A DNA stretch of 64,000 nucleotides from JADZFO01 sp964512635 (lineage in GTDB: Bacteria; 4484-113; JAFGCY01). The stretch is taken from contig CAZEJB010000014.1 in the NCBI GenBank assembly GCA_964512635.1, positions 25,841 through 89,840 on the forward strand, given 5' to 3'. Shown here piece by piece: positions 43,785 through 52,378 of this stretch. Position 1 is the stretch's first letter. The number at the start of each line of letters is the position of its first letter. The notes beneath the pieces are model-generated. The model did no database searches and was not told where the DNA came from. It was given only the letters and a program-made list of their open reading frames with translations. A program made the translations under genes and the position numbers.

Positions 43785-45866
43785 CTACTCGTCGTCGTCC
43801 TTCTTGGCCGTGGCCTGGTGGTGCTTGACGATCTCGGCCTGGACATTGCTCGGCACCTGCTCGTAGTGGCTGAAGGCCATTTCGTAGTAGCCCTGGCCCT
43901 GGGTCATCGAACGCAGGCTGTTGATGTACTGGTACAGCTCGGCCAGCGGCACCTGAGCCACCAGCACGCGCATGTCACCGCTCTGCTCCATGCCGCTGAC
44001 ACGGCCGCGGCGGGTGTTGAGGTCGCCCATGATGTCGCCCATATAGTGCTCAGGCGTATATATGGTGACATTGTATACAGGCTCCAGAAGGATCGGCCCG
44101 GCCTTCTCGAAGGCCAGCTTGAAGCCCATGCGGCCGGCCATCTTGAAGGACAGTTCGTCGGAGTCGACGCTGTGGGCGCTGCCGAAGAAGACTGTCGCCC
44201 GCAGGTCGATTACCCGGCTGCCGGACAGCGGACCGTGCTCCATCGTCTCGATGATGCCCTTTTCCACGGCGGGGATGAAGCGGTTGGGAATCACGCCGCC
44301 GACCACGGCATCAACAAACTCAAACCCCGTGCCGCGCTCCAGAGCTTCAAGCCGGATATGCGCGTCGCCAAACTTGCCGCGGCCGCCGGTCTGCTTCTTA
44401 AACTTGCCCTGGGCCTCGGCCTTGCTGGTGATCGTCTCGCGGTAGGCGATCCGCGGCTTCTTCCACTGCACCTGAACGTGGTTCTTGTTCTTGACATAGT
44501 TGGCGGCTACATCAATATGCAGCGGCCCCATGCCATAGACCAGCATTTCCTTGGTCTCTTCTTCCTGATGCAGCTTGAAGGTCGGGTCCATGTGGCTGTA
44601 GACATGCAGCGCCGAGATGACCTTCTCAAGGTCGTTCTTGTCCTCGACGTTAACCGCCTCATAGGAGACCGCGCTGGGGTAGTGGATCTCAGGGTAGATG
44701 ATCGCTGACTCTTTCAGGCACAGCGTATCGCCAAGGCGCGTGCCCTTCAGCTTCACCGTTGCCACCAGATCGCCGGCACTGGCGTTGGGCACATCCTCAC
44801 GCGTCTTGCCGCGCATGACAAGCAGGGTAGAGATCTTCTCCTGCTCACCCGTGCGCGGGTTGTAAACCGTATCGCCGGGCTTGATGCTGCCGCTCAGGAC
44901 GCGCATCCACAGCACTTCACCAAGCTGGCCCTCCAGGGTCAGCTTGAAGATCTGAGCGCTGAAGGGAGCGGCATCACTAAGCGGGCGCGTGTCTTCGCCG
45001 CCGTTGGGCTTCTGGCCGGTCATGCTGCCGTGGAAGCTGGGGTCGGGCAGACTGTGGTGGATCAGCTCCAGCAGACGGCCCATGCCGATGTTCTGCTTGG
45101 CGCTGCCGCCGACCACCGGGCAGATCGCGCCCTTCTTCACGCCTTCCAGCAGGGTGTGCAGCAGCTCTTCCTCACCGATGGCCTCGTCAAGCATGTAGCG
45201 CTCCATCAGCGCGTCATCCAGCTCAACGATTGACTCAATCAGCGAGGTACGGGCAGCTTCAATTGCCTCCGACATCTCTGCCGGCGGATCGCTTTCCACA
45301 ACCTGGCTGCCCTGGCGGCTGTAGACCTTGCGGTTCAGCACGTTGACCACGGACTTCAGGTTGGACTGCTCGCCGACCGGGATAACAAAAGGCACAACGC
45401 TCTTGCCGAAGGCCGCTCGCAGCTGCTCCAGCACGCGGCTGTAGCTGCTGTTTTCCTTGTCGAGCTGGCTGATGAAGAAGGCGCGGGCCACGTTCATCTG
45501 CTCGGCATAGCGCCAGGCCTGGCGGGTCTGCGGTTCGATGCCAGCCACGCCGTTAACCAGGATCACCGCACCCTCAACCACCGACAGGGCGCTGATCGCC
45601 TCGCCGATGAAGTCGAGATATCCCGGGCAGTCCACGACGTTGTAATGCAGGCCGTTGTAGTTGAAAGGGAGTACTGTGCTGTAGATCGAGTAGCGCCGCT
45701 TGAGTTCTTCGGGGTGATAGTCGGAAACAGTGTTGCCCTCTTCGATGGTGCCCATACGCGTGGTCACACCCGCGTAATTGAGCAGCGCCTCGGCGAGGGT
45801 TGTCTTGCCGGAGCCACCATGGCCCAGCAGAGCGACATTGCGCTTGTTTGCGACCGGTACCGCCAT
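43785..45866 (-). CDS. Elongation factor G-like protein (EF-G2 type)
   Basis: 693 aa translational GTPase. The G domain starts NVALLGHGGSGKTTLAEALL, the GHGGSGKT form of the EF-G2 branch rather than AHIDAGKT. It has the G3 motif VVDCPGYLDF (DCPG instead of DTPG) and a diverged G4 (SQLDKE). Domains II-V follow, with VYNPRTGEQEK, QTGGRGKFGDAHI, and the C-terminal RRGRVSGMEQSGDMRVLVAQVPLAEL in outline. Probably an auxiliary factor rather than the main EF-G, which is normally next to rpsG and tufA. The leader has TATAAT (45922-45927) and AGGGGAAGG. Confidence 0.9.
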   Translation of the reverse strand: MAVPVANKRNVALLGHGGSGKTTLAEALLNYAGVTTRMGTIEEGNTVSDYHPEELKRRYSIYSTVLPFNYNGLHYNVVDCPGYLDFIGEAISALSVVEGAVILVNGVAGIEPQTRQAWRYAEQMNVARAFFISQLDKENSSYSRVLEQLRAAFGKSVVPFVIPVGEQSNLKSVVNVLNRKVYSRQGSQVVESDPPAEMSEAIEAARTSLIESIVELDDALMERYMLDEAIGEEELLHTLLEGVKKGAICPVVGGSAKQNIGMGRLLELIHHSLPDPSFHGSMTGQKPNGGEDTRPLSDAAPFSAQIFKLTLEGQLGEVLWMRVLSGSIKPGDTVYNPRTGEQEKISTLLVMRGKTREDVPNASAGDLVATVKLKGTRLGDTLCLKESAIIYPEIHYPSAVSYEAVNVEDKNDLEKVISALHVYSHMDPTFKLHQEEETKEMLVYGMGPLHIDVAANYVKNKNHVQVQWKKPRIAYRETITSKAEAQGKFKKQTGGRGKFGDAHIRLEALERGTGFEFVDAVVGGVIPNRFIPAVEKGIIETMEHGPLSGSRVIDLRATVFFGSAHSVDSDELSFKMAGRMGFKLAFEKAGPILLEPVYNVTIYTPEHYMGDIMGDLNTRRGRVSGMEQSGDMRVLVAQVPLAELYQYINSLRSMTQGQGYYEMAFSHYEQVPSNVQAEIVKHHQATAKKDDDE

Positions 45867-45921
45867 TCGCCTTCCCCTGAGGAAAAAGATGCCCCGCCGC
45901 CGGATGAGGACGGGATAAAGA

Positions 45922-45927
45922 ATTATA
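45922..45927 (-). promoter_or_regulatory. -10 element of the EF-G2 gene
   Basis: TATAAT on the minus strand, giving a leader of about 50 nt with AGGGGAAGG near the ATG. Confidence 0.55.
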
Positions 45928-46199
45928 GAGGACAGACAGCCCCCGGCAAGCCTGTGGGAGAGGTTGAGCGCTTTGCCCAGATTGCGTGAGGCTTCAGCCT
46001 TGTCGAGGATCAGCCAGCGGAGTTTGAGACAAGGGCAGGGAGAGACGGTTGCCGGGAGTTGTTACCACCCGAAGGTCCGCTAAAGCAGACCCGCACGTTG
46101 CCTGTCACCGAGAGGTCCCGCTCTTGACTGCAAGGCCAATTCAGACAAATTCAGTATCACTCAAAATAATTCCGTGATTGCCGATAAGAAATTACCTAT
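45928..46199. other. Intergenic region between divergent genes
   Basis: About 270 bp between the EF-G2 promoter and the CoA-transferase gene. I see no gene, palindromic repeat or RNA. The last 80 bp are AT-rich and probably hold the CoA-transferase promoter. Confidence 0.5.
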
Positions 46200-47552
46200 A
46201 TGGATTACAATACGCGCCCGATGTCAGACGTGATGGCCACCTTCAACGACCGCAAGCGCAGCATCCCCGAGCTCGCGCGCATGATCCAGCCGGGGATGCA
46301 CGCCTATATCCACAGCAACGCCGGTATTCCGATCGAGCTGCTGACCGCGTTCACCGAGTACGCGCTGCACGAAGATGGCGCGCATCTCAAGGACCTCACC
46401 TTTACGCATCTGCTTACGCTCGGTGAGCTGCCTTACCTTTGCAGCGAACTGAAGCATCGTGTGCGCCACAACTCGCTGTTTGCGGCGGCGAACTGCCGCA
46501 ATGCGATCAACAAGGGCGCGGCCGACTGGAACCCGATCCACCTTAGTGACGTTCACCGGCTGATCGACGACAGCGGATCCAGACGCGATCCCAGAATGCA
46601 TATTGACGTGGCCCTGATCCAGGTCAGCCCGCCGGATGAGCATGGCTTCTGCAGCCTTGGCGTTGCCACGGAGATCCTGCCGACTGTGCTGCGCAAGGCC
46701 GAACTGGTCCTGGCCGAGGTTAACCCGCGCATGCCGCGTGCGCTCGGCGAGTGCTTCGTGCATATCTCGCGCATTGACGCTCTGGCCGAGGTTGACCACG
46801 AACTGCCCGAACTGCCGCGGGCCGAGATAACAGAGCAGCACATGGCCTGCGGCGCGCATGTCGCCGGCCTGATCGAAGACGGCGACTGCCTGCAGACCGG
46901 TATCGGCGGTTTGCCTGATGCCGTCCTGGGTTTGGTCAAGGATCGCCGCGGCCTCGGGATGCACAGCGAGCTCTTCAGCGACGGCGTGGTCGAACTGGTT
47001 GAAGCCGGTGTCATTACCGGCGAGCGCAAGAACCTGCATCCCGGCAAAGTGGTGGCCGGCTTCGTCATCGGCAGCCAGCGGGTTTACGAGTTCATCCATG
47101 ACAATCCGCTAATCGAGATGCAGCCGCAGAACTACGTCAACGACCCCTTCGTGATCGCCCAGAACGACAACATGGTGGCGATCAACAGCGCGCTGCAGAT
47201 CGACCTGACCGGCCAGGTAGTGGCCGACAGCATGGGGCCGCAGATCGTCTCCGGCTTCGGCGGCCAGGTCGACTTCATGCGCGGCGCGGCGCGGGCCAAG
47301 CGCGGCCGGCCGGTGATCGCAATGCCGGCGACGGCCAAGGGCGGGACGCTTAGCCGCATTGTGGCCCAGCATCCCCAGGGCTACGCGGTCACGACCAGCC
47401 GCGCGGACGTGCGCTGGGTGGCCACCGAGCACGGCATCGTCAACCTCTTCGGCCTGAACATCCGCCAGCGCGCCAAGGCGCTGATCGAGCTGGCCGAGCC
47501 GCAGTTCCGCGAAGGCCTGCAGGAAGAGGCGATCAAGCTCGGGCTGCTGTAG
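46200..47552 (+). CDS. Acetyl-CoA hydrolase/transferase family protein (4-hydroxybutyrate CoA-transferase-like)
   Basis: 450 aa, of the Cat1/Cat2 CoA-transferase family, which moves CoA between acetyl-CoA and a carboxylic acid through a glutamyl-CoA intermediate. The catalytic Glu is in GMHSELFSDGVVELVEAG. ALIQVSPPDEHGFCSLG, LQTGIGGLPDAV and GFGGQVDFMRGAARAKRG are typical. Substrate not determined. ATG 46200 is the longest start; ATG 46221 is a good alternative, with TACAAT (46206-46211) ending 9 nt before it. Confidence 0.88.
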   Translation: MDYNTRPMSDVMATFNDRKRSIPELARMIQPGMHAYIHSNAGIPIELLTAFTEYALHEDGAHLKDLTFTHLLTLGELPYLCSELKHRVRHNSLFAAANCRNAINKGAADWNPIHLSDVHRLIDDSGSRRDPRMHIDVALIQVSPPDEHGFCSLGVATEILPTVLRKAELVLAEVNPRMPRALGECFVHISRIDALAEVDHELPELPRAEITEQHMACGAHVAGLIEDGDCLQTGIGGLPDAVLGLVKDRRGLGMHSELFSDGVVELVEAGVITGERKNLHPGKVVAGFVIGSQRVYEFIHDNPLIEMQPQNYVNDPFVIAQNDNMVAINSALQIDLTGQVVADSMGPQIVSGFGGQVDFMRGAARAKRGRPVIAMPATAKGGTLSRIVAQHPQGYAVTTSRADVRWVATEHGIVNLFGLNIRQRAKALIELAEPQFREGLQEEAIKLGLL

Positions 47553-47615
47553 GGGCCGAGCATGCTCGGCCCGGGAGCGCGGGACTCGCCCGTATCTTGA
47601 TGGAGCGCGCGACTC
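47553..47615. repeat. Family 1 and family 2 palindromes in tandem
   Basis: GTAGGGGCCGAGCATGCTCG, then GGAGCGCGGGACTCGCCCGT and GGAGCGCGCGACTCGCCCGT. A mixed cluster directly after the CoA-transferase stop. Confidence 0.8.
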
Positions 47616-47728
47616 GCCCGTTACTCGCCGTCATCCTTTCCAGGCTCATCAAGCAAGAGAGCGAACGCCAGTCACCGCATCACGTCTGACTGCTTGGACG
47701 TTGCAGAACCTCTGGCCATTCCCTGAGA

Positions 47729-48394
47729 GTGAAGGACATCTTGTTTCGGTCGAGCATCCCAAAGAAGAGCAAGCTGGCAATGCTGCTGGCGGGGCTTGGC
47801 GCCTTGGTGTTGCTTGCTCTGCTCACAAACACTCTGGTTCTGAGAAAAAATGCAAGGTATGTACCCCTCAACGGTTGGAAAACCGAATCTGAACTCGCTG
47901 AAGAGATGCGAAGTGTCAAGTATCTTTCGTTTCCATATAGGGCCGAGTTAGCTAATGGGAATCTGCATGTCGACTGGTACCTTGGGCTGGGAACGGTATC
48001 GAGGAGCCTCGTCGTGGTCCCGCATCACCAGGAGCTTCTCAGTATCTTGGGTAAGAGCTCAGATATCTGCTGGGCTATGTCCGACTCGACTTTCGTACTA
48101 AACAACAAAGAGACTGCTGCCTTGGCGTTCACGCTCTCTGAGGAGGACGCTGCCCCAGATTCCATTGCGCATATCGACTTTGAGATCAAGCAGTCAATGA
48201 TCGGTAGAAACACCCACCGGGTTAGTTTTAATCTGGGGAAATGCCCCCATGGTGTAGTCCAAATGCTGCGAGAAGGCGAAGTAGACCTGGTGATTCCACT
48301 GTCAGGACCCAGGGAAGGATTCTGCCAGGTGCTTCTTCCCAGGAATTGCCTGGGTGAGCTGGGGAGTGTCATGGCCCATTTCGCAGGAAACTAG
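47729..48394 (+). CDS. Hypothetical membrane-anchored protein
   Basis: 221 aa. One N-terminal TM (LAMLLAGLGALVLLALLTNTLVL), then an extracytoplasmic domain without known motif (NLHVDWYLGLGTVSRSLVVV, HGVVQMLREGEVDLVIP). More AT-rich than surrounding core genes. GTG 47729 lacks a clear -10 or Shine-Dalgarno; ATG 47780 is another possible start but would remove half of the TM segment. It sits just beyond a palindrome cluster and could be cargo. Confidence 0.55.
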   Translation: MKDILFRSSIPKKSKLAMLLAGLGALVLLALLTNTLVLRKNARYVPLNGWKTESELAEEMRSVKYLSFPYRAELANGNLHVDWYLGLGTVSRSLVVVPHHQELLSILGKSSDICWAMSDSTFVLNNKETAALAFTLSEEDAAPDSIAHIDFEIKQSMIGRNTHRVSFNLGKCPHGVVQMLREGEVDLVIPLSGPREGFCQVLLPRNCLGELGSVMAHFAGN

Positions 48395-48427
48395 CCGCCA
48401 AGATCTCGGCATTCTCCCTACAGGGTG

Positions 48428-48455
48428 TTGCACAATTCAATCAATGGTGTATAAT
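48428..48455 (+). promoter_or_regulatory. Promoter of pnuC-nadR
   Basis: TTGCAC (48428-48433), 16-nt spacer, TATAAT (48450-48455). The hexamer ends 12 nt before the pnuC ATG, so any leader would be only about 5 nt. Confidence 0.65.
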
Positions 48456-48467
48456 TGACACTATTAG

Positions 48468-49067
48468 ATGAGTTGCCTTGAGATCTTTGGCGTTGTGACA
48501 GGACTGATTTCGGTCTGGCTGACCGTTCGTCAGAACATCTGGTGCTGGCCCACGGGTATAATCAGCGTTGTCGCATACGGCTACTTGTTCTTCAACATCA
48601 AACTCTACGCAGACATGGGTCTGCAGGTGTTCTTCCTCGCGGCTGGCGTGTTTGGGTGGTATCAGTGGCTTCACGGGGGTCGTGATCGCAGCGCCTTGAA
48701 GATTGGACTGCTACCCGCATGGCAGCGTTGGCTTGTGGTGGCGGCTTCGCCTGGTTTGATCTGGGTGATTGGCAGGCTGCTCGACGTTTACACTGACGCC
48801 TCTATCCCTTACTGGGACTCAACAATCAGCGGACTCAGCATACTCGCTCAAGTCCTGCTCGACCGCAAGATTCTGGAGAACTGGTACATCTGGATACTCG
48901 TCGATGTAATTTCCATCGGGGTCTACGTGTACAAAGAGATTTACCTCACCGCAGGACTCTATCTGGTCTTCCTTGTTCTTGCTTGCATGGGGCTGCTGCA
49001 CTGGCAGGCACAGTATGGGCGGCAAAGGAGTGGTCCGGGTGAGCCTGCTGTTGGAGAGATCCCATGA
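48468..49067 (+). CDS. pnuC: Nicotinamide riboside/NMN transporter PnuC
   Basis: 199 aa inner-membrane carrier with about seven TM helices. RQNIWCWPTGIISVVAYGYLF is the PnuC signature; VFGWYQWLHGG and the late ENWYIWILVDVISIGVYVYK are also typical. Imports nicotinamide riboside, trapped by the kinase encoded next. Its stop overlaps the nadR start by 4 nt (ATGA). This two-gene unit is less GC-rich than core genes nearby, suggesting transfer. Confidence 0.92.
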   Translation: MSCLEIFGVVTGLISVWLTVRQNIWCWPTGIISVVAYGYLFFNIKLYADMGLQVFFLAAGVFGWYQWLHGGRDRSALKIGLLPAWQRWLVVAASPGLIWVIGRLLDVYTDASIPYWDSTISGLSILAQVLLDRKILENWYIWILVDVISIGVYVYKEIYLTAGLYLVFLVLACMGLLHWQAQYGRQRSGPGEPAVGEIP

Positions 49068-50083
49068 ATGGTGGCACAACACTCGTAAGGGGCCAGGGGC
49101 TGGTGCTAGGAAAATTCATGCCGCCACACCTGGGCCATCAACTGTTGTTTGACTTTGCTCAAACGTTCTGCGAAGGTCTGCACATACAAGTGTGTACGTT
49201 GCCTGATGACCCGATTGACGGAGAACTGCGCTTTCAATGGGTTAAAGAGATGGCTCCTCGCGCAAATGTCGTCCACCAGTCAACGGTAGTTCCTCAAAGT
49301 CCCGAGGAGCACCCCGAATTCTGGTCGCTGTGGAAGGCTGCGATCCGGCAGCAGTTTCCGGGCGTAGAGTTTGACTACTTTCTGGCTTCCGAGCTTTACG
49401 GCTGGCGCGTTGCTGAGGAGTTGGGTGCTGAGTACGTGCCGGTGGATCGTCTGAGAGCTCAAATGGACATCTGCGCCACGGTCATCCGAGATAAACCCTT
49501 AGAAAACTGGGATTACCTTCCACCAGGTCCGCGAGCCTACTACTCAAAACGGGTTTGCCTGGTTGGCCCGGAATCAGTTGGTAAATCGACCCTTGCCCGC
49601 AGATTGGCGCAAAAGTTCGAGACCGTTTGCGTGGATGAGTATGCCAGGGCCTTGCTGGATGAGTACATACTGCAAGGCATTCGTAAGGATGGCGAGGTTT
49701 GGCCGGAGGACTTTGCGGTGATTGCGCGCGGTCAGGCAGCCTCAGAAGACGCGCTGGCGCGTCAGGCTAATCGCTTGTTGATCTGCGACACCGACTTGTT
49801 GACGACCTGCTTCTTTGCCAACTTCTTCCTTGGAACCTGTCCAGATTGGCTTGAGCTTGAAGCTAGCTCTCGCAGGTATGACCTGTATCTGCTGCTGGAT
49901 AGCGATTGCCCCTGGGTTGATGACGGTCAGCGCTGCATGAGCCAGGCGCAGCGCGACGAAGCCGTAGACTGGTGGAAGCGTGAGTTGGACCGGCTTGGAC
50001 GCAGTTATGTACTAATTGGTGGCACATACGCCGAACGGGAAGAGCGCGCAACGCATGCAGTCACGACGCTTCTTTCACTCTGA
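49064..50083 (+). CDS. nadR: NadR-type NMN adenylyltransferase/ribosylnicotinamide kinase
   Basis: 339 aa bifunctional NAD salvage enzyme. The N-terminal nucleotidyltransferase has LVLGKFMPPHLGHQ (HxGH). The C-terminal P-loop kinase has VCLVGPESVGKSTLARRL near residue 165, then VDEYARALLDEY and LICDTDLLTTCFFANF. There is no N-terminal helix-turn-helix, so it is not the enterobacterial repressor form. With PnuC it converts imported nicotinamide riboside to NMN and then NAD. Confidence 0.93.
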   Translation: MNGGTTLVRGQGLVLGKFMPPHLGHQLLFDFAQTFCEGLHIQVCTLPDDPIDGELRFQWVKEMAPRANVVHQSTVVPQSPEEHPEFWSLWKAAIRQQFPGVEFDYFLASELYGWRVAEELGAEYVPVDRLRAQMDICATVIRDKPLENWDYLPPGPRAYYSKRVCLVGPESVGKSTLARRLAQKFETVCVDEYARALLDEYILQGIRKDGEVWPEDFAVIARGQAASEDALARQANRLLICDTDLLTTCFFANFFLGTCPDWLELEASSRRYDLYLLLDSDCPWVDDGQRCMSQAQRDEAVDWWKRELDRLGRSYVLIGGTYAEREERATHAVTTLLSL

Positions 50084-50146
50084 GTTTAAGTCATACGCTC
50101 GAACTGCATACGGAACAAAGCGTGCTCCATAGAGTAGATTCCAGGT

Positions 50147-50776
50147 ATGGGACAACTCATCGATATTTCACGCCCCATCCAGCCGGAGGTGCTCCTGCAT
50201 CCCGGCGACCCGCGGCCGATGCTGTCGCGCTATAAGGACATGGCGCGCGGGGATGACTACAACCTGACCCAGCTCAGCATGGGCATCCACACGGCGAGCC
50301 ACTTCGACTTCCCGCAGCACATGGACCCGCATGGCGCGAGCTGCGAGGACATTCCCCTGGAGCGCTTCATCGTGACCGCGCATGTAGTCGACTGCGGCAC
50401 GGCGCCGGCGGTCACCCGCGAGCAGCTTGAGTACGTGAAGGTCGAGGCCGGCGATGCGGTTTTGCTCAAGACCCTCAACGGCGAGTCCTCCCAGGACCGC
50501 ATGCGCAAACCCTGGGTCCATATCACACCGGAGGCCGCGCAGTGGTGCGTCGACCGCCGGGCCGGCATCGTCGGCGCGGACTATATCGAAGTCGAAAGCG
50601 GCCTCAACGAGGGCAAGTACCCTGTGCACCACACCCTGCTCGGCGCCGGCATCCTGCTGCTCGAGAACATCGACCTGCGAAAGGTCGCTGCCGGCACCTA
50701 CCGCCTGTATTGCTTCCCGCTGCTGATACCCGGCTGCGAAGGCAGTCCCTGCCGCGCAGTGCTTGAAGTCATGTAG
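50147..50776 (+). CDS. Cyclase-family metal-dependent hydrolase, paralog 3
   Basis: 209 aa, clearly related to the two genes at 3523-4848: QLIDISRPIQPEVLLHPGDP start, VGADYIEVESG, and C-terminal SPCRAVLEV. The metal motif reads HTASHFDFPQH, so the usual GTH is ASH, although the His and Asp ligands are kept. Substrate unknown. TAGATT (50135-50140) ends 6 nt before the ATG. Confidence 0.85.
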   Translation: MGQLIDISRPIQPEVLLHPGDPRPMLSRYKDMARGDDYNLTQLSMGIHTASHFDFPQHMDPHGASCEDIPLERFIVTAHVVDCGTAPAVTREQLEYVKVEAGDAVLLKTLNGESSQDRMRKPWVHITPEAAQWCVDRRAGIVGADYIEVESGLNEGKYPVHHTLLGAGILLLENIDLRKVAAGTYRLYCFPLLIPGCEGSPCRAVLEVM

Positions 50777-51226
50777 GGAAATGGCGGATGAAGGATGAAG
50801 GATGACGGATGAAGGATGACGGATGGCGGATGACGGATGGCGAATAGCTGATGGTTGATGGCGGAGGGCTCATTTCGGAGGACGAATGGCAAATGGCGAA
50901 GGGAGAGGCGCGTGGAGCGCACCCGGGCAGGCAGTCTGCGAGCTGCTGGGTCATGAGTAGGGGCGCACAGAGTGCGCCCGGCCCATCGCGATAGGCTGGA
51001 TTTGGATGACAAGTTGGCCTTGTATCAAAGCGGAGCTAGTCATTAGCGATCCGAAGCGTTCAATATTGTTGCCGGGCGCACTCTGTGCGCCCCTACGCCT
51101 CTTCGTTGTGGCTCTGCATAGGGTTACCCGTACACGCTCCACGCGCACCTGTATCCCCATTCGCGTTCCGCCAATTAGCCATTAGCCATCAGCCATTAAC
51201 CATTCGCCATCAGCCCTCCGCCATTT
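50776..51226. repeat. Nested inverted-repeat element, about 450 bp, no gene
   Basis: Outer arms are word arrays: GGCGGATGAAGGATGAAGGA from about 50782 (extending to 50905) and AGCCATTAGCCATCAGCCAT.. (51177-51223), inverted. Inner arms are family 1 palindromes GTAGGGGCGCACAGAGTGCG (50959) and GGGCGCACTCTGTGCGCCCC (51076), inverted and with the same core. I see no gene between 50777 and 51226. Confidence 0.82.
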
Positions 51227-52186
51227 CTACTGTCCCGGCTCGGGCGGCGGCAGCTCGACCTTATTCACGGCCCGCGCATTACCCCGCAGCACCACGACCA
51301 GGCCGACGACGATCACCACCGCGCCGGCGATGGTCAGGCTGCCGGGCAGCTCATGCAGCGTCAGCATCGCGATCAGGATCGTATACAGCGGCTGCGTCTG
51401 GTTCAGCAGCATCACCTGGCTGACCGGCAGATAGCTCAGCGCCAGCAGGTAGGTGTTGCGCGCCAGGATCGGGCCGATCAGCGCGCTGGCCGCCAGCCAG
51501 AGCCACTGCACGGCGCCCAGCGTGGGCCAGCCCGGCTCAAGCAGCAGCCAGCCGCAGCAGAAGATCAGCGCCAGGCTCCAGCCGCGATACAGCACCAGCC
51601 GTGGCACGCTGACCGCGCGCAGGGCCAGCTTGCCGGCGACCTGCGAGAAGCCCAGGGTCAGCGCGGAGAGGATGGAGAAGGCGAAGCCCAGGCCCGACCC
51701 GCTGAGCGCGCCCCAGCGCACCAGCGCGACACCGGCGGCGGTAATGCCGATGCCCAGCCACTGCCGCGCGCTGAAGCGCTCCTTCAGCCACCACATGCCA
51801 AGGGCAATGCCGACGACGGCTTCAAGCCGGCTGAGGATTGCCGCCACGTGCGCCGGAATCAGGTCAACGCTGAGCCAGACGCAGATAACGCCCAGCGCCG
51901 AGGCCAGGCAGTGGATCGCCACCCACAGCCAGTGGCGGCGGAAGTTATGCGGGTCGGCGCCGCTGGCCTCCAGGCTCGGCATTTGTCCGCGGCTGCTCAG
52001 GCCGTCCCAGACCGTGTTGACGAGGGCGGCCATGATGTAGGTGATAGCCGCGAAGCGCCAGGCCCCGACATAACCCAGCGCGTACTTGCCGATGACGAAG
52101 TTGGCGGCGGCGCTGAGGGCGTAGCCCTGGGTGAAGAGCAGGCCGGTCTCCAGTTGTTTCGCGCGGCCTGCGGCGGGTGGCGTCAC
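51227..52186 (-). CDS. EamA/DMT-superfamily transporter
   Basis: 319 aa inner-membrane protein with ten TM helices in two EamA repeats (first ending in GIALGMWWLKERFSARQWLGIG; second with SQVMLLNQTQPLYTILIAMLTLHE). Such proteins export metabolites such as amino acids; the substrate is not predictable. GTG 52186 follows TATGCT (complement of 52193-52198) by 6 nt. A TetR-type regulator is encoded divergently and could control it. Confidence 0.87.
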   Translation of the reverse strand: MTPPAAGRAKQLETGLLFTQGYALSAAANFVIGKYALGYVGAWRFAAITYIMAALVNTVWDGLSSRGQMPSLEASGADPHNFRRHWLWVAIHCLASALGVICVWLSVDLIPAHVAAILSRLEAVVGIALGMWWLKERFSARQWLGIGITAAGVALVRWGALSGSGLGFAFSILSALTLGFSQVAGKLALRAVSVPRLVLYRGWSLALIFCCGWLLLEPGWPTLGAVQWLWLAASALIGPILARNTYLLALSYLPVSQVMLLNQTQPLYTILIAMLTLHELPGSLTIAGAVVIVVGLVVVLRGNARAVNKVELPPPEPGQ

Positions 52187-52202
52187 ATGAGCAGCATAGC
52201 AG

Positions 52203-52345
52203 GGGAGATGCTGGATGCTGGATGCTAGCTAGGAGCTTTGAGGAGACTCGACGCGGTCCGTACATTGATCGGGATGGAGTATTGCGGAACTTGTGTCCTT
52301 GCCTTTTTTCACTAGCATCCAGCATCTGGCATCCAGCATCTTCCC
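52203..52345. repeat. Inverted pair of GATGCTG word arrays between eamA and tetR
   Basis: GAGATGCTGGATGCTGGATG (about 52205) faces CTAGCATCCAGCATCTGGCA..TCCAGCATCTT (about 52311-52345). It fills the divergent promoter region and lies upstream of the -10 elements of both genes. Confidence 0.8.
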
Positions 52346-52378
52346 AATTCCTTGCAGTCATACTGACATGATGCTAGA

